64,000 bases of DNA from Bubalus kerabau (GCF_029407905.1 NC_073643.1:30656001-30720000), one strand, 5' to 3'; shown: positions 1 to 10,820, numbered from the stretch's first letter. Notes: a model not told the origin generated them from the sequence alone. Numbers and translations: made by a program.

Positions 1-832
1 GTTTTAGAAATTTGTGGGTCTGATGCTCAGCTCCTCCAACCAAAGTTTATCTGACCCCAGCACAATGGCTAGGACAAAAGTGAGAGGCAATCCCAAATCT
101 TTCATGTATATTTATTTATTTATATTTTTGGCTACACCACCCAGTATGTTCCCCAACCAGGGACAGAACCCATACCCCTGTATTGGAAGCATGGAGTCCT
201 AACCACTGGACCACCAAGGAAGTCCTGCAATCCCAAATCTTAATGAGGCAATAAAGCAACTGGAACCCTTCTACGCCATTGGTGGGTATGTGGATGAGTC
301 CAAACACTTAGGAAAACATACTCTACCAGAGCTAACCCTTTCACTCTGAGGTACATGCTGACAGAAGTAAAGCTCTGTGCACCAGAAGACACCTTCAAGA
401 ATGGCCATGACGTCACCATTTGTAGGAGCCACCAGCAGGCAATAACCCAAAAGCTTGTCAGTTTGGAAATCCACACCGTGGATTATTACCCTGGAATGAG
501 GATGAGCAGACTAGTACCACACAGAGCAACACGGGTGAACCTCACTACCGGGACGTTGTGGGAAATTCTGGACAAGAATGACTATTGACTGCACAATTCC
601 ATTTCTGTGCATTTTAGAATGAGCACAATTAGTTTATGGTATAAATCAGGGTAGAGGTTGCCCTTGGGGATTAGTAGGTGGGAGGACCAAGAGGGGGCTC
701 CTGGGGGGGCTAGTAATGATGTTCTGCTTTTTGATCCAGATTCTGGTTACATGAAAGTGTTCACTTCATGAAATCCATCCCCCTGATTACTTATAATGTG
801 TATATTTTCCTGATGATGATTTAATAAAATAT
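1..832 (+). repeat. L1M-type LINE 3' end (split by a SINE)
   Basis: Old L1 3' terminal region read on the plus strand. The wording matches mammalian L1M 3' ends: a stretch resembling 'gggtagaggttgcccttgggg' (one base over the family form is ignored), then a G-rich patch near 700-715, 'ttctggttacatgaaagtg' near 740, and a final 'ttaataaaat' near 822. The element is interrupted by a CHR-type SINE at 102-226. The small ORFs here, including a 77-codon one at 355-588, have no recognisable LINE protein motif and are probably chance. Subfamily not assigned. Confidence 0.7.
102..226 (-). mobile_element. CHR-2-type tRNA-derived SINE
   Basis: Reverse-strand SINE of the cetartiodactyl CHR group. It begins with an AT-rich tail (tatttatttatttata, read on plus) and ends at the 'ccaccaaggaagtcc' head. 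It is bounded by a perfect 15 bp target duplication, 87-101 and 227-241 (gcaatcccaaatctt). The host L1M text continues across the duplication, so the SINE is younger than the L1 fragment. Confidence 0.88.
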
Positions 833-837
833 TGGAA

Positions 838-1035
838 ACTCATTAGCCAACATTGATCAAATTGTTTTGCCTCTCTCAGCTTGGTTTCCTTATCTATAAA
901 ACAATGGATAATACAGCCTTCATCTTCAGAGCTGTTGTTACACTGAGATTTAGTGGATGTGAGCATTATAGTGAAAACCTTAAAACACATTAGGTGCTTC
1001 ATAAATGATGGCTATGATTCTTGTTATTTTTGTTA
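838..1035 (-). repeat. MIR SINE fragment
   Basis: Antisense MIR wording: 'cagcttggtttccttatct' followed by 'aaaacaatggataata', and near the end 'acattaggtgcttcataaa' then 'gatggctatgattctt'. This is the usual MIR core and 3' order read backwards. Ends are soft because the copy is old. Confidence 0.65.
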
Positions 1036-1039
1036 CTAA

Positions 1040-2310
1040 TAATTTTTCTTAGGCTTAGATTTCTTTGAATGTCTAATTTAAACAAAAATCTGGGGAAAAT
1101 GCCATCATTCTTCAGGTGAGAAGGAAATTAAAAAAAACAGCCCTAACAAAGGTCTTTCCATGGATTGATGTTATTTTGTGATAGGTGTCAATTCACCACA
1201 GAAGATGAGAAATAGCTCCCTGTTTTAAACATGCTTCTTTTCTTTCTATGATCCTCAAAACTGCTTTCCTAAATGCACTCTGAGTGTGAAACTTTGGAGA
1301 GAGAACATCAAAGCACCTCGAAGAAACTCCACCCCCTAACCCCCTGCCTCCTACCCTGCCCTGTCCTTTTTCCACACATTTTTGAGAACGTGACTTAGAG
1401 CAGATTTTTCAATTCCTCAGGAGCCAAAAAAATGTTGTGATAAAGTTGATACTTCTGGGCCTGCATTTTCCCTCGATGTCACGGGACCATGGGTCATGAA
1501 AGGGTTTAGTGGTGCAGGCCATGCTCTACTGCGGTCTAAATGCAATCTTCAGCCCCTGGAGAAACACCCCAGGCTTGGCTGCTGGGAGCAAGTCTACAAC
1601 TTTTACATTCTGGATATTACATTTCATCAACTTACAAAGTGTAATCCTGGAATTAGCTATTGGCAGCTGGAAACAGCCCCAGCTGGTTACAGCTGGGAGA
1701 GGAGAAGGGCCTTGGAGGGAGGCCTGGGTTCTGGGTAGCTGTGATACCCAGAGAAGCATCTGTGCTGGTCCCCAGTCCTTACTGTGAAGGGGTGGTGCTG
1801 GTTCCAGACCTTTCCTTTGCCCACTAGAGACATGCCAGGTTGAGGGCCAGGTTCTAGGATAGAGATGCCTAAATGTTTCAGTGATACACTTTGGCAGTCA
1901 TGACTCCAAGGTCCAGGCAAGTCTAATGTGATTTAGTCACAGTGAGAAGTGCGTCTTTGCCCTCAGGGACACCAACTGTCTTACTCTTGCTTAGAGATAT
2001 GTGACTCTGGAGGCCTCACCTCTACAGCCTTGAGAATCTGCTATGCCGGCTCTAGGCTCTCCCTCCCAACACAGAAGGAAGACACATTAACCCAGCACAT
2101 ACCCAGCTGTGTTTGGAGGGTTGGCAGGAAACCAGGATTCTTATGTTTTGTGGGTGATGTGTTGTTTCTGGAGGCAATTTGATAATATCAATTAAGTCTT
2201 TAAAAAGTGTAGCCCTTCTGTTCTTAGAAACTTACCCTCAGGAGTTTTGACTAAAGTGTAAAAGCTATTTAGTGATATTTCAGTCCATTAAGTATTTGGT
2301 AAGTGCCTGG
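1040..2310. other. Unassigned, apparently unique sequence
   Basis: No repeat family or exon recognised over about 1.27 kb. Overlapping ORFs of 60-92 codons near 1496-1920 occur on both strands in several frames without a dominant frame, which argues against coding. Some of it may be repeat too old to see by eye. Confidence 0.5.
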
Positions 2311-2319
2311 TAAGTGACG

Positions 2320-2530
2320 AAGACTTAACCGGTGCCTGGTGCCCTGCTAAGACCTCACATGTGTGACCTCAGAGACCGCTCAGGGTGAGCCCCTGAGATG
2401 CCACCATCACCGTTCCCACTTGATAGCCAGGACACCAAGACCTATTGAGGTTCACTGGCTGCCCAAAGTCACAGAGCTGATTTTGGCAGTGGAGCCAGGT
2501 TTAACTTGAGAGTTTCAGCATCCCAGGTAA
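2320..2530 (+). repeat. MIR SINE fragment
   Basis: Plus-strand MIR order is visible: 'gtgcctggtgccctgctaag' near 2332, a degraded middle, 'cccaaagtcacagagctga' near 2462, then 'ggagccaggtttaac' near 2491. Confidence 0.7.
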
Positions 2531-2549
2531 GGCCAACATTGATCAAAAC

Positions 2550-2860
2550 CTAGACATGTTCACTGTTACTGAAGGAAAAGTGCTTGGCTACCTGCAACTC
2601 AAATATCCCTGTGTGGTTGATCATCTGTCCAGCCAGAAAGGAAATAACCTAAATGTCTGACAGTTAGGATTTGGCTAAGTTTGTATTATGTCCGTACTTA
2701 GGAATACTGAGCAGCATTGAAATGAATGTTACGTGACCATGCTTACATAGCAAGATGTTCCCATCACATTATTAAAGGCAAAAGAATGGTCATGGTTAAA
2801 GAAAAAAAATTTTTTTTCTGTGCTTGTATGTGGGGGGACATAGAAACAACACATTACTAG
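2550..2860 (+). repeat. L1M-like 3' region
   Basis: Sense L1M wording: 'aaataacctaaatgtctgac' near 2642, then 'aggatttggctaagt', 'ggaatactgagcagcattga' near 2701 and an A/T run near 2801. Degraded, and followed directly by the Bov-tA insertion. Confidence 0.5.
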
Positions 2861-2885
2861 TTGGTTTCTGTGGGCTCTGGGATTC

Positions 2886-3188
2886 CCTGGTAGCTCAGCT
2901 GGTGAAGAATCCGCCTGTAATGCAGGAGACCCCAGTTCGATTCCTGGGTCAGGAAGATCCACTGGAAAAGGGATAGGCTACCCACTCCAGTATTCTTGGG
3001 CTTCCCTGGTGGCTAGGCTGGTAAAGAATCTGCCTGCAATGCAGGAGACCTGGGTTCGATCCCTGGGTTTGGAAGATCCCCTGGAGAAAGGAATGGCTAC
3101 CCACTCTAGTATTCTGGCCTGGAGAATTCCATAGACTGTATAGTCCATGGGGTCTTAAAAAGTCAAACATGACTGAGTGACTCTGAGT
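2886..3188 (+). mobile_element. Bov-tA SINE with two tRNA-like heads
   Basis: Ruminant Bov-tA read on plus. A first tRNA-like head plus part of a BovA unit (about 2880-2998) is followed immediately by a second head (about 2999-3070) and a full BovA unit ending in 'catgactgagtgactctg'. The whole is flanked by a 10 bp repeat tctgggattc at 2876-2885 and 3189-3198, so both heads probably arrived together as one RNA. The left duplication overlaps the usual 5' bases of the SINE, so the exact start is uncertain by a few bases. Confidence 0.85.
2891..2944 (+). promoter_or_regulatory. Pol III A and B boxes of Bov-tA head 1
   Basis: A box tagctcagctgg at 2891-2902 and B box agttcgattcc at 2934-2944 fit the tRNA internal promoter consensus. 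The second head has a weaker A box (3010-3021, tggctaggctgg) but a perfect B box (3053-3063, ggttcgatccc). Activity is inferred from the family, not shown. Confidence 0.6.
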
Positions 3189-3494
3189 TCTGGGATTCTT
3201 TAGTTTTTTTTCTTTCCATCTTTCTGATTTTGAAGGATAATTAGCATATCTTACATGTCTAATTGGAATAACAAGCAGTGTCCATTTGAGAGCAAAATAG
3301 CTGCTGCTTATTCAGACAAAAAGATGGCCTGGTAGACCCAAAGAAGCTTACTCCTTGCTTTTTAACAAAAGGAAAGGAGTTGCCTGCAGGTGGTGGAGAC
3401 TCATCTGAAGTCCTCAAAGTGGGGCCCAGGGATCTTCTGCAGCTGAATCGCCCAGGGCTGCTTGTTAAATGACAGCTTCCTAGGCTGTACCCTG

Positions 3495-3695
3495 ATAATA
3501 GCAACATTTATTGAACATGTATTTTGTGCTGGCCACTATTCTAAGTGCTTTTTTCACTTCCTAACTCATTTTAGCCTCATAAACCCTTAGGGTACATACA
3601 TGACCACACCCACTTCCCTGGTGAGAAAGCCAAGGCATAGAGAGGCTGACTGGTGTGCCCTGAGTAAGAGAGCTGCTGGGTGGTGGAGGGGCCTC
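3495..3695 (+). repeat. MIR SINE
   Basis: Good plus-strand MIR: 'aacatttattgaacatgtat' near 3503, 'ctattctaagtgctttttt', 'ctcataaacccttagggta' near 3576, then 'gtgagaaagccaaggcata' and 'gagaggctgactggtgtgcc'. Confidence 0.8.
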
Positions 3696-3699
3696 CAGG

Positions 3700-5485
3700 C
3701 CCCCTGGTCTTGGCTCTGAACCCAAACTCGCAGTCACTCCCCTGGGGTGTGGGGCTCAGGAGTCTGGATTTTTAACAAGCTCCCAGGGGATCCCTGAGCA
3801 TATCTAAGGAATCTTTTATCTTAGAGCCACTTGCATTGTTTTGGATTAAGAAACAACTGATCCATTGACTCCACATCAGTCGTGAAAGGACTTTGTCTCC
3901 TTGAAGTCATTAGAACAAAAATGTCTATCAGAGATTTCTTGGCTGTAGACAAGTCATCAAATGGGAAAAGCAGACAAGTCTTGACAACCCACTAGCCTAA
4001 TTGTCAGTCCCGCTTCCTTCCTGCTTTCCTTTCTTTAAAACACATTCTTATTCAGAGCCCTCTTCTGAAACTTTCAGGATCTTAGCTGCTTTCTCTCAAG
4101 TTGGAATATGGGGGCGCTGTCTATGTGGGGTGCAGAGACCCCACAAGGACCCCTTCCCTGGGGACCCTGAAACAACCTTGGACACCATTTAGAAAGTCAG
4201 GGATGGTTGAGGAGCAGAGGCCAAGATTGCTCTCAGACTGTTTCCTGACTTTTACTTTTAAAGACTAACCTGGTGACTTTAAAGGAAGGGGACTACCTCT
4301 TTCCAAGGTAGTCCTGGTGAGTTAAGATGCTCACAGGCTCAAGTGATGATTACAAAGCTAAGAAGAGTTGCCGTGTCCAAGTGTCAACTCCAAACTGAGT
4401 GGCACAACTTCAGGGGTCCCCTTTATATTACATGAAAGGAGTTGGGCTTCCAGGGTGACTTATGTACAAGGTAGATGGTGAAGCACCAAGGACCTGCCCC
4501 AGCTCTTCCATTTGGGAGCCAGGATGAAGGGCCTAGTGGTGAAGTTAGATCCTAGAGGAGCAGATTAGACAGCCTCAAGCAGTGGACACAATGGCCCTTG
4601 AATACAAGTCTTCCCATCTTGCAGTGGCGAATCATAAAATGACTCTTCCAATTGGCCACTTTGGTCCAGTGCCTGCCATGGAAGCTACAGTACTGGCCAC
4701 AAGACTGGGCCACCAGTGATGTGGTCGGCAGAGCAGAAGAACTAGGAGGCTTGTTTCCTTTGCCTGGGGGCTGGGGAAGCAGCATTGTCACCACGCATAT
4801 CAGTTTTGGTGCCTGTTGAACCCTCCAAGTGAGGGCTCATAGCTAGCAGTGTGAGACCATGTAGCTAGGGAAAGGCAGTGACACCAGGCTGTTTGAACCT
4901 AGAGTTCTTCTCTCTCTGAGTCAGTGAATGATGCCAGAGAACACACATCCCTGGGCCAGACTAGTGGAGAGCAATGAGTGTTTTTTCTCTCTGGGAAGGC
5001 GTAAGTTCTACATTTCCTGGAGCACTTCCCCACTTTCAGCAACTCTCAGCTACAACGCTGACCTGCACTTGGCTGGGAGTTCTTTATATCCCTCTGTTAT
5101 CTTGAGACCTGACTTAATGGTTCTGATTTATACAGGGAATGAAGGAATGCAAAAGAAAACACACTTGACTGTGAAAGACATCACAGTCTTTCTCCAGAGT
5201 GCAAAGCTTTTAAAGGAGTGCAGGAACAACAGAAACTGGTCATTCTTGGCTGGTTTTGAACAAATTGGAGTGTTGGGAGAATGGATGAAGGAGTGAGAGG
5301 TGTGTCAGAGAAGGATGGAATCAGTGGGCTTCCCCAAGTGACAGCCTGCAGTGTCTGTGAAGTACAGATGTCACACGGGAGTCAAACGTTGGAAAACACA
5401 GCCATCTTCCCACCTGTCTCAGCTTGCACCACACCTCCTCTGAGAAAGAGAGTTCTCAGACCAGACCAGTGTGACTTGTCTGTCT
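3700..5485. other. Unique sequence, no gene recognised
   Basis: About 1.8 kb with no recognised repeat. It holds a 122-codon plus-strand ORF at 4928-5296 that is the longest ORF in the window outside a repeat, but its product shows no domain, signal peptide or low-complexity clue that I recognise. A possible CTCF-like word lies at 4104-4119. I would not call an exon without homology or transcript support. Confidence 0.5.
4104..4119 (+). promoter_or_regulatory. Candidate CTCF core motif
   Basis: The word gaatatgggggcgctg contains the GGGGGCGCT half of the CTCF consensus but lacks the preceding CCASYA part. The sequence around it is not an obvious repeat. Binding is inference from the core match only. 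Confidence 0.25.
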
Positions 5486-5489
5486 TATG

Positions 5490-5925
5490 TGGTCTGCCAG
5501 TCTTCTGTACTTGATCTTTGTAACCCAGATTACACTTGTAATTCTTTGTTTAGCACCTGCCTCTTGGAGAAGGCAATGGCACCCCACTCCAGTACTCTTG
5601 CCTGGAAAATCCCATGGACGGAGGAGCCTGGTGGGCTGCAATCCATGGGGTCACTAAGAGTCGGACATGACTGAGTGACTTCACTTTCACTTTTCACTTT
5701 CACGCATTGGAGAAGGAAATGGCAACCCACTCCAGTGTTCTTGCCTGGAGAATCCCAGGGACGGGGGAGCCTGGTGGGCTGCCATCTATGGGGTCACACA
5801 GAGTCAGACACGACTGAAGCAACTTAGCAGCAGCAGCAGCAGCTCCCATTTGACTGTGAATTTTGTAAGCACAGAGACTGGGTCTGCCTTGTTCACCATT
5901 TGTATCATTGGGAACCTTTTGGTTG
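5490..5925 (+). repeat. L2 LINE 3' tail, split by BOV-A2
   Basis: L2 3' wording flanks the SINE: 'acttgtaattctttgttta' then 'gcacctgcctc' on the left (to about 5567) and 'cccatttgactgtgaattt' then 'cagagactgggtctgcctt' on the right. The halves join into a continuous L2 tail when the SINE is removed. Confidence 0.65.
5568..5842 (+). mobile_element. BOV-A2 SINE
   Basis: Two BovA monomers in tandem, starting 'ttggagaaggcaatggcacc' and, for the second, 'ttggagaaggaaatggcaac' near 5707. They are joined by a ttcacttttcactttcac linker and end in an (agc) tail. This is the full BOV-A2 layout. No long target duplication is clear; the junction in the L2 tail allows only about 3-5 shared bases. Confidence 0.9.
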
Positions 5926-6420
5926 CCAGGAACAGAAATCCCAACCCAAGCTGGATTAGCCAAAAAGGGACTTTCTTTCCACTCAAGTTTGGAATTGACT
6001 TTGACCCTGAATCCTGGATTCAGGGATTTTGAATAAGTCATCAAAGAGATTTGGTCTGTCTACCACTCTTGGTTCCACTTCATTTTCTTTCTTATGTTGG
6101 CTTTGTTTTCAGGCTCCTCATGATACCAAGTGGCTGCCACAACTCTTGCCTAAGATGCTTTCAGGAACAAGTAAGTGTCTCTTCCTGATTACTACAGCAA
6201 AATGCTCAGAATTATCTCTGATTGGTTTAAGATGTGCCCATACCTTAACCAGTCACTGTACCGCAGAAAGCATGGTACTCTGTGATTGGTCATTGTAGCA
6301 TACACAGACCAGTGTCCATCCAAAAGCCATTTCCTCTTCTTCCTGGTTAAAAAGAACCCATCATTGGGTATCAAGTAGATGGGAAGATGCTCAGGAAATG
6401 ACCCCTCCTCAATCCAGGAA
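5925..6420 (+). repeat. Old interspersed repeat, family not named
   Basis: The order 'aacagaaatcccaacccaag' (5933), 'ggattagccaaaaaggga', 'aagtggctgccacaactctt' (6129), 'cagcaaaatgctcagaatta' and 'ctgattggtttaagatgtgc' (6219) to 'tgtgattggtcattg' (6281) resembles a widespread mammalian repeat. I cannot name it safely. Confidence 0.4.
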
Positions 6421-6429
6421 AACATTCAT

Positions 6430-6790
6430 GGTAATCCTGTTACCTTTTGGTGATGATTGGTTTAAAAGTGTGCACTGGCCCATTTTTGGCAAATAGGACA
6501 TGAGGCAAAATGTGCTGGAGGCTTCTGGGAGTAATTTTTCTCCCTGATAAGTCAGATCTGTAGGGAGGACTGGCTCCCTTCTTGCGTTTGGATATTGTTT
6601 GAGAGGATGGGATGTTTGGAGCTGCTGCAGCCATTTTGCAACCATGAGGTGAGCTAGTACTGATATAATGGGGATGGCAGAATGGAAAAATGTCTGCCCC
6701 TGGCCCCTGGTTTCACTTCTACAAAGTGACTGTTGGAGCCACTTTGCAAGTCCAGAGCACAAGGGTACCTGGGATTTACACCCCTACTGA
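6430..6790 (+). repeat. Possible second old repeat
   Basis: Text such as 'ggaggcttctgggagtaatt' (6519) and 'ggagctgctgcagccatttt' followed by 'gcaaccatgaggtgagc' resembles a mid-repetitive mammalian element (tgctgcagccatcttgcgac form). Family not assigned; the 117-codon antisense ORF here is a by-product. Confidence 0.35.
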
Positions 6791-7990
6791 GCAGCCCTTA
6801 CCAATGACTGGTACAGAAGTGTGAAAGCCCAACTCCTTTGCTTTGAATTGGGACAAATGCCAAGGTGTACTTTCTACTCCAGAGCTCCCTTCAGGATCCA
6901 GCCGAGGCTTGGGCTTGCTCGCATCTTCTTCTCTGTTCTGCTCCACCTCCCCCTGCTCCCCACCAATGCCCCTGGGAGCACTTCTTTAATCAATCGCTTG
7001 CACACAAATCGTTAGCTCCTTCTGGGGGACCTGTCGTATCACCAGGGCTCAAACATCACAGCTGCTCTGTAAATATTTGTTGCCTGAGTGAATGAATACA
7101 TGAATGGATGAACAAGCTGAGGAAATCACAGGCAGGTGGAATCCGAACAGGTTATTATACTAATTACGGGCTGTCTACTTTTTTCCCCTCCACCTCTGTC
7201 AAACAGGTTGGCCCCTTGGGGAATTTCCCCAAATCTTTTGAAGTAGACAGGGTGTCTTCTCACCAGTCTCCTGTGCTTCCTAATTGGGCAAGCCATTAGA
7301 AGGTGAGGTCATCTCCCCAGGGAAGGAGGCGGGGCCTTAGCACTCAGTAGCAGGGGGGCCCTGGGGTGAGGACAAAACCAGCCTGAACATCTGCAGTGTC
7401 TGTTGTTACTGGAGCAGCGGCTGAAGGGGATGACCATTCTGGAATGAATCAACTAAACCTTTGACCTGAACTCCAGTTTAATTCACTCTTCTCCCTCCAT
7501 TAGCTAGTGTAAGAGATGGGGAGGCAGAAGGGGAGGGAAACATATTTTATTTTTATGGCACTTTTACTTCAAATGACCTGCTGGGTTAAGCCCACTTTCC
7601 TTTCATGAATTATGCATTAGAGGAATCCCTTTGTTTTTTAAAGGCTTTAGTTGAGTTCATCTCCTAGAAAGATTTTAAAAAATAATCAGGAATTTCAAAT
7701 CAAAAGTTCACCTCTTGCCACATCAATTGACGTGATTTAGATTGGGTTATACCTTGAATGAGTCTCCCTTGGAAGAATTTTCAGACATCCTGGGGTCTTA
7801 AAATCATCCAGCCCCATCCCCTTATTTTATACACAGGAAGACTAAGAACCCAGAGATGGAAAATGACATGCCCAAGTTCACAGAGCCCATGACTATCCAC
7901 AGTTGTTAAAAGATAGAGATGGCAGTATATTTCACCCTCTTTCTTTCAAGTCCAGTGTTCTTTTCTGAGAGTAAGCCTGGAGAGGTAATA
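6790..7990. other. Mostly unique sequence
   Basis: No gene recognised. It includes a short L2-like tail around 7060-7110 (gtaaatatttgttgcctgag, then gaatgaatacatgaatgg) and a GC box at 7326-7335 (gaggcggggc). A clean AT-rich stretch lies at 7560-7660, and a MIR/L2-like scrap at 7785-7900 (ccccttattttatacacagg, aaatgacatgcccaagttca). Confidence 0.45.
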
Positions 7991-7994
7991 TGGT

Positions 7995-8585
7995 TGCCAT
8001 GGCTGCAGAAAAAATTGCTCCAAAATCTAGTGGTGTAAAGCAACCACTTATTATGCTCACAGAGTCTGTGTATTGAGAATATGATGGAGAACAATGAGGA
8101 TGGCTTCTTTTTGTTTCTGGGTATCTAGGGATTCTGCTGGAAGGGCCAAAGTCTGGGTTCATTTGAAATCTTGTTCATTTGCACAAGTACAGGTTGATGC
8201 TGCCTGTCGTCAGAGACACTAGCTAGTCGTTGACTGCAACATCTACATGTGGCCTCCCGTGTGGTTTGGGTTTCCTTACAAACATGGTGAACTGGGTTCC
8301 AGAGGGGAGAGTTGAGAGAGGGAGATGGAGAGAAAGAGAAAGGGAGAGAGGGGTGGGAGAGAAATTGGTGGAAATCACGTGACCTTTATAGACCTGAAAG
8401 TCATACAGTGTCACTTCTACAACAGTCTATTGGTCAAAGCAGTTACAAAGTCCACTTGGTTTTGGGAGGCAGGAACACAGACTCCACAACTCAGTGGTGG
8501 AGTGTCACATTGTGAGAGGGCATATCAAATGGAATGTATATTGGTACAGCCATCTGTGGACAATACACTCTATTCAAGAGGGTTG
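7995..8585 (+). repeat. Old ~500 bp repeat 'X' (LTR-like), copy 1
   Basis: Same family as 14288-14793 and 42880-43330. Key words are 'ctagtggtgtaaagcaacca', 'acatgtggcctcccgtgtgg' (8244), 'acatggtgaactgggttcca' (8282) and 'gtcatacagtgtcacttcta' (8400). This copy has an A/G-rich expansion at 8308-8372. I know the wording from mammalian genomes but do not name the family. Confidence 0.5.
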
Positions 8586-8589
8586 GGCC

Positions 8590-8908
8590 TCAGTTCAGTT
8601 CAGTTGCTCAGTCGTGTCTGACTCTTTGAGACCCCATGCACTGCAGCATTCCAGGCTTCACTCCCAGAGTGTGCTCAAACTCATGTCCATCAAGTCAGTG
8701 ATGCCATCCCACCATCTTATCCTCTGTCATCCCCTTCTCCTCCCACCTTCAATCTTTCCCATCATCAGGGTCTTTTCCAATAAGTCAGTTCTTCACATCA
8801 GGTGGCCAAAGTATTGGAGTTTCAGTTTCAGTCTCAGTCCTTCCAATAAATATTCAGGACTGATTTCCTTTAGGATGGACTAGTTTGATCTCCTTGCAGT
8901 CCAAGGGT
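8590..8908 (-). mobile_element. BovB LINE, 5'-truncated 3' end
   Basis: Antisense BovB tail beginning with the family's 3' end (tcagttcagttcagttgct on plus), followed by the reverse of the ORF2 C-terminal region. It is cut off after the 'tccttgcagtccaaggg' word near 8907. Flanks carry only a degraded candidate duplication (aagagggttgggcct / aagggtgggact). Confidence 0.9.
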
Positions 8909-9012
8909 GGGACTCTCCCTTGGGTTCGGTCTAGTAAACAGTAAATTATGCCGAATTATTTATTTTTGTATCTATCTTGTCTGCTCAATTATCATTTCCT
9001 AAAGGATAAGGT

Positions 9013-9210
9013 GGGCTTCCCTGATAGCTCAGTTGGTAAAGAATCTGCCTGCAATGCAGGAGACCTTAGTTCGATTCCTGGGTTGGGAAGATCCGCTGGA
9101 GAAGGGATAGGCTACCCACTCCAGTACTCTGGACTGGAGAATTCTCCAGACTGTATAGTCCATGGGGTCCCAAGGAGTCGGACATGACTCAATGACTTTC
9201 ACGTCACATC
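9013..9210 (+). mobile_element. Bov-tA SINE
   Basis: Complete Bov-tA: tRNA-like head ('gggcttccctgatagctcag'), BovA unit, and tail ending near 'caatgactttcacg'. It is bounded by a perfect 12 bp target duplication aaaggataaggt at 9001-9012 and 9211-9222, which fixes both ends. Confidence 0.93.
9025..9078 (+). promoter_or_regulatory. Pol III A and B boxes of Bov-tA
   Basis: A box tagctcagttgg at 9025-9036 matches the tRNA consensus exactly. B box gttcgattcc at 9069-9078 is complete. Of the single-head Bov-tA copies here, this has the best preserved internal promoter; transcription is inferred. Confidence 0.6.
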
Positions 9211-9404
9211 AAAGGATAAGGTAGTTTTCTGTCTTGTTCAGTGGTATATCCATGTCCAGCACAGTTGCAGCTGTTTGGAAAATAAGTGTCAAAAAGAAAG
9301 TCTTTATTGGCTAAAAATATACTTATAGATTTCCCTTCTTTTCTTGTGACCTTTCCTTTTCATCAAGAACTTAAACACCACCACCATCTTCCCTGGAGAG
9401 TTAG

Positions 9405-10510
9405 TTGATTGATTCATTCATTCATTCACATTTGGAGGCACATGGAAAAGGTAGTTAGCTTAGTCTTAGATGGTCAGAGAAGTTGTCCTGGAGGGATTAA
9501 TAGATATAAGAGGAGACTTGGAGGATGACCAAGAAGAAGGTTAAATGAAGAGACAGAAGGAAGGGTGATCCAGGCAGAGTAACCAGCCTATACAAAGTTG
9601 GAGGCAAGCAAGTCAGTGTGACAGGCACATAGATTTTGAGAAAAGAGTGCCAAAAAGTAAGGGAAGCTGGAGGAGTAAACAGAGCCTGGGTTGTAATGGC
9701 CACCTCAAGGAATTTGACCTATTCCTAAGAGCAGTAAGAAGCCAATAATTAAGCAACATAATCTGATATGTGTTTAGAAGGCCCTGACTGCAGAGTAGAT
9801 GATAGATTGGAGTGGTACAAGGTAGGAGGCCAGTTGGGACATTGTTGGCAGAATGCTGATGTGAAATGATGGGAGTCAGAGCCACAGAAGGATGTGGTGG
9901 GGATGATGAGAAGTAACTGGATATTTCCAAGAACTGAAAGGATGTAGGGGTGAGAGACAGAGACGCTGAGTCAAGACTTGGTCTCTAGTTTAAGCAAGTG
10001 GGTGGATGGTGGAACCAGGCTCTTAGGTAACCCTAGGGAAGAAGTCTTGGGATAGAGCTGTGAGAAGTTTATTTTTGGTCATGTTGAGTCTGAGATGCCA
10101 TGGGGATGTCCAAGTGGAGGTTCTAGAAGGTACTTAGATTTACAAAACCGAAACTCAACAGAGTGGTCTGGTCTGTGCACCTGGACAAGAGACAAGAAGA
10201 GAGATGGAAACTGAGGCCACAGGTGTACATGTGCTCATCGAGGGAGGATGAGCACCATGGAGCCAGAGCCATGGAGAAGGCAAGCAGGTTTCAAGAGGGA
10301 GGCAGGCCAACAGTACCCAATCATCTGGGACAGCAAGGAATGAAAGAAGGGACACTGTCCACAGGATTGAACAAAAGAAGTCATTGACAACTTTCACAAG
10401 GACAAGCTCCCCTGGGAGATATAGAAAGAAGCCAGATGGCAGAGAGTTGAAGGGTAAAGAGGAGGTGAGAGAGTGATGAATAGGTGATGGATGGATGGGT
10501 GAATGAATGA
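9405..10510 (-). repeat. L2 LINE, 1.1 kb antisense
   Basis: Starts at the L2 3' end read backwards (gattcattcattcattcaca) and runs into the ORF2 region. Typical antisense L2 words include 'gatccaggcagagtaaccag', 'aggaatttgacctattccta' (9709), 'gtgggtggatggtggaacca', 'tcatgttgagtctgagatgc' (10079) and 'tggggatgtccaagtggagg'. All coding potential is lost. Confidence 0.72.
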
Positions 10511-10820
10511 ATGATTGAATAGCATCCTAGGGAGGTTTTTACGTGCCTCCTTGCAGGTCTGGTAATTCTGGAGACACCAGGATGTGTCTCCAAGATGAGT
10601 TTACTTGCCAAGTAAACTCTCCAGAGGCCTATTAGGAAGAATCTTTTCTGCCTAGCTCTCTCCCAGAAAGTACCAATGTGTGGTCAGTCCTCAGCATTCC
10701 TCCCTAGCAACCAGCATTTGTATTTAAATTCTTGGGAAAAGATGCTGTCATCTTGTAGAGATCAACACAGCTCTGTGGTCACATCTGTTGTTTTTGTCTG
10801 CACAACAGCCATTCATTATC
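10510..10820. other. Unassigned sequence
   Basis: About 300 bp without a recognised repeat or gene. A 94-codon ORF at 10676-10960 runs out of it into an old repeat and is not supported as a gene. Confidence 0.4.

Noticed and set aside
5575..5790. Direct repeats spaced regularly, considered as a CRISPR array
   Set aside because: The repeat is the two BovA monomers of one SINE; no short identical repeats with unique spacers exist in this eukaryotic DNA.
5820..5842. (AGC)n tracts here and at 25941, 50440, 55058 and 57850 as trinucleotide-expansion loci
   Set aside because: They are the standard short tails of BOV-A2 SINEs.
9025..9078. Possible tRNA gene
   Set aside because: Good A and B boxes, but the sequence is a Bov-tA head without a foldable acceptor stem or CCA context, and is followed by a BovA unit and target duplication.
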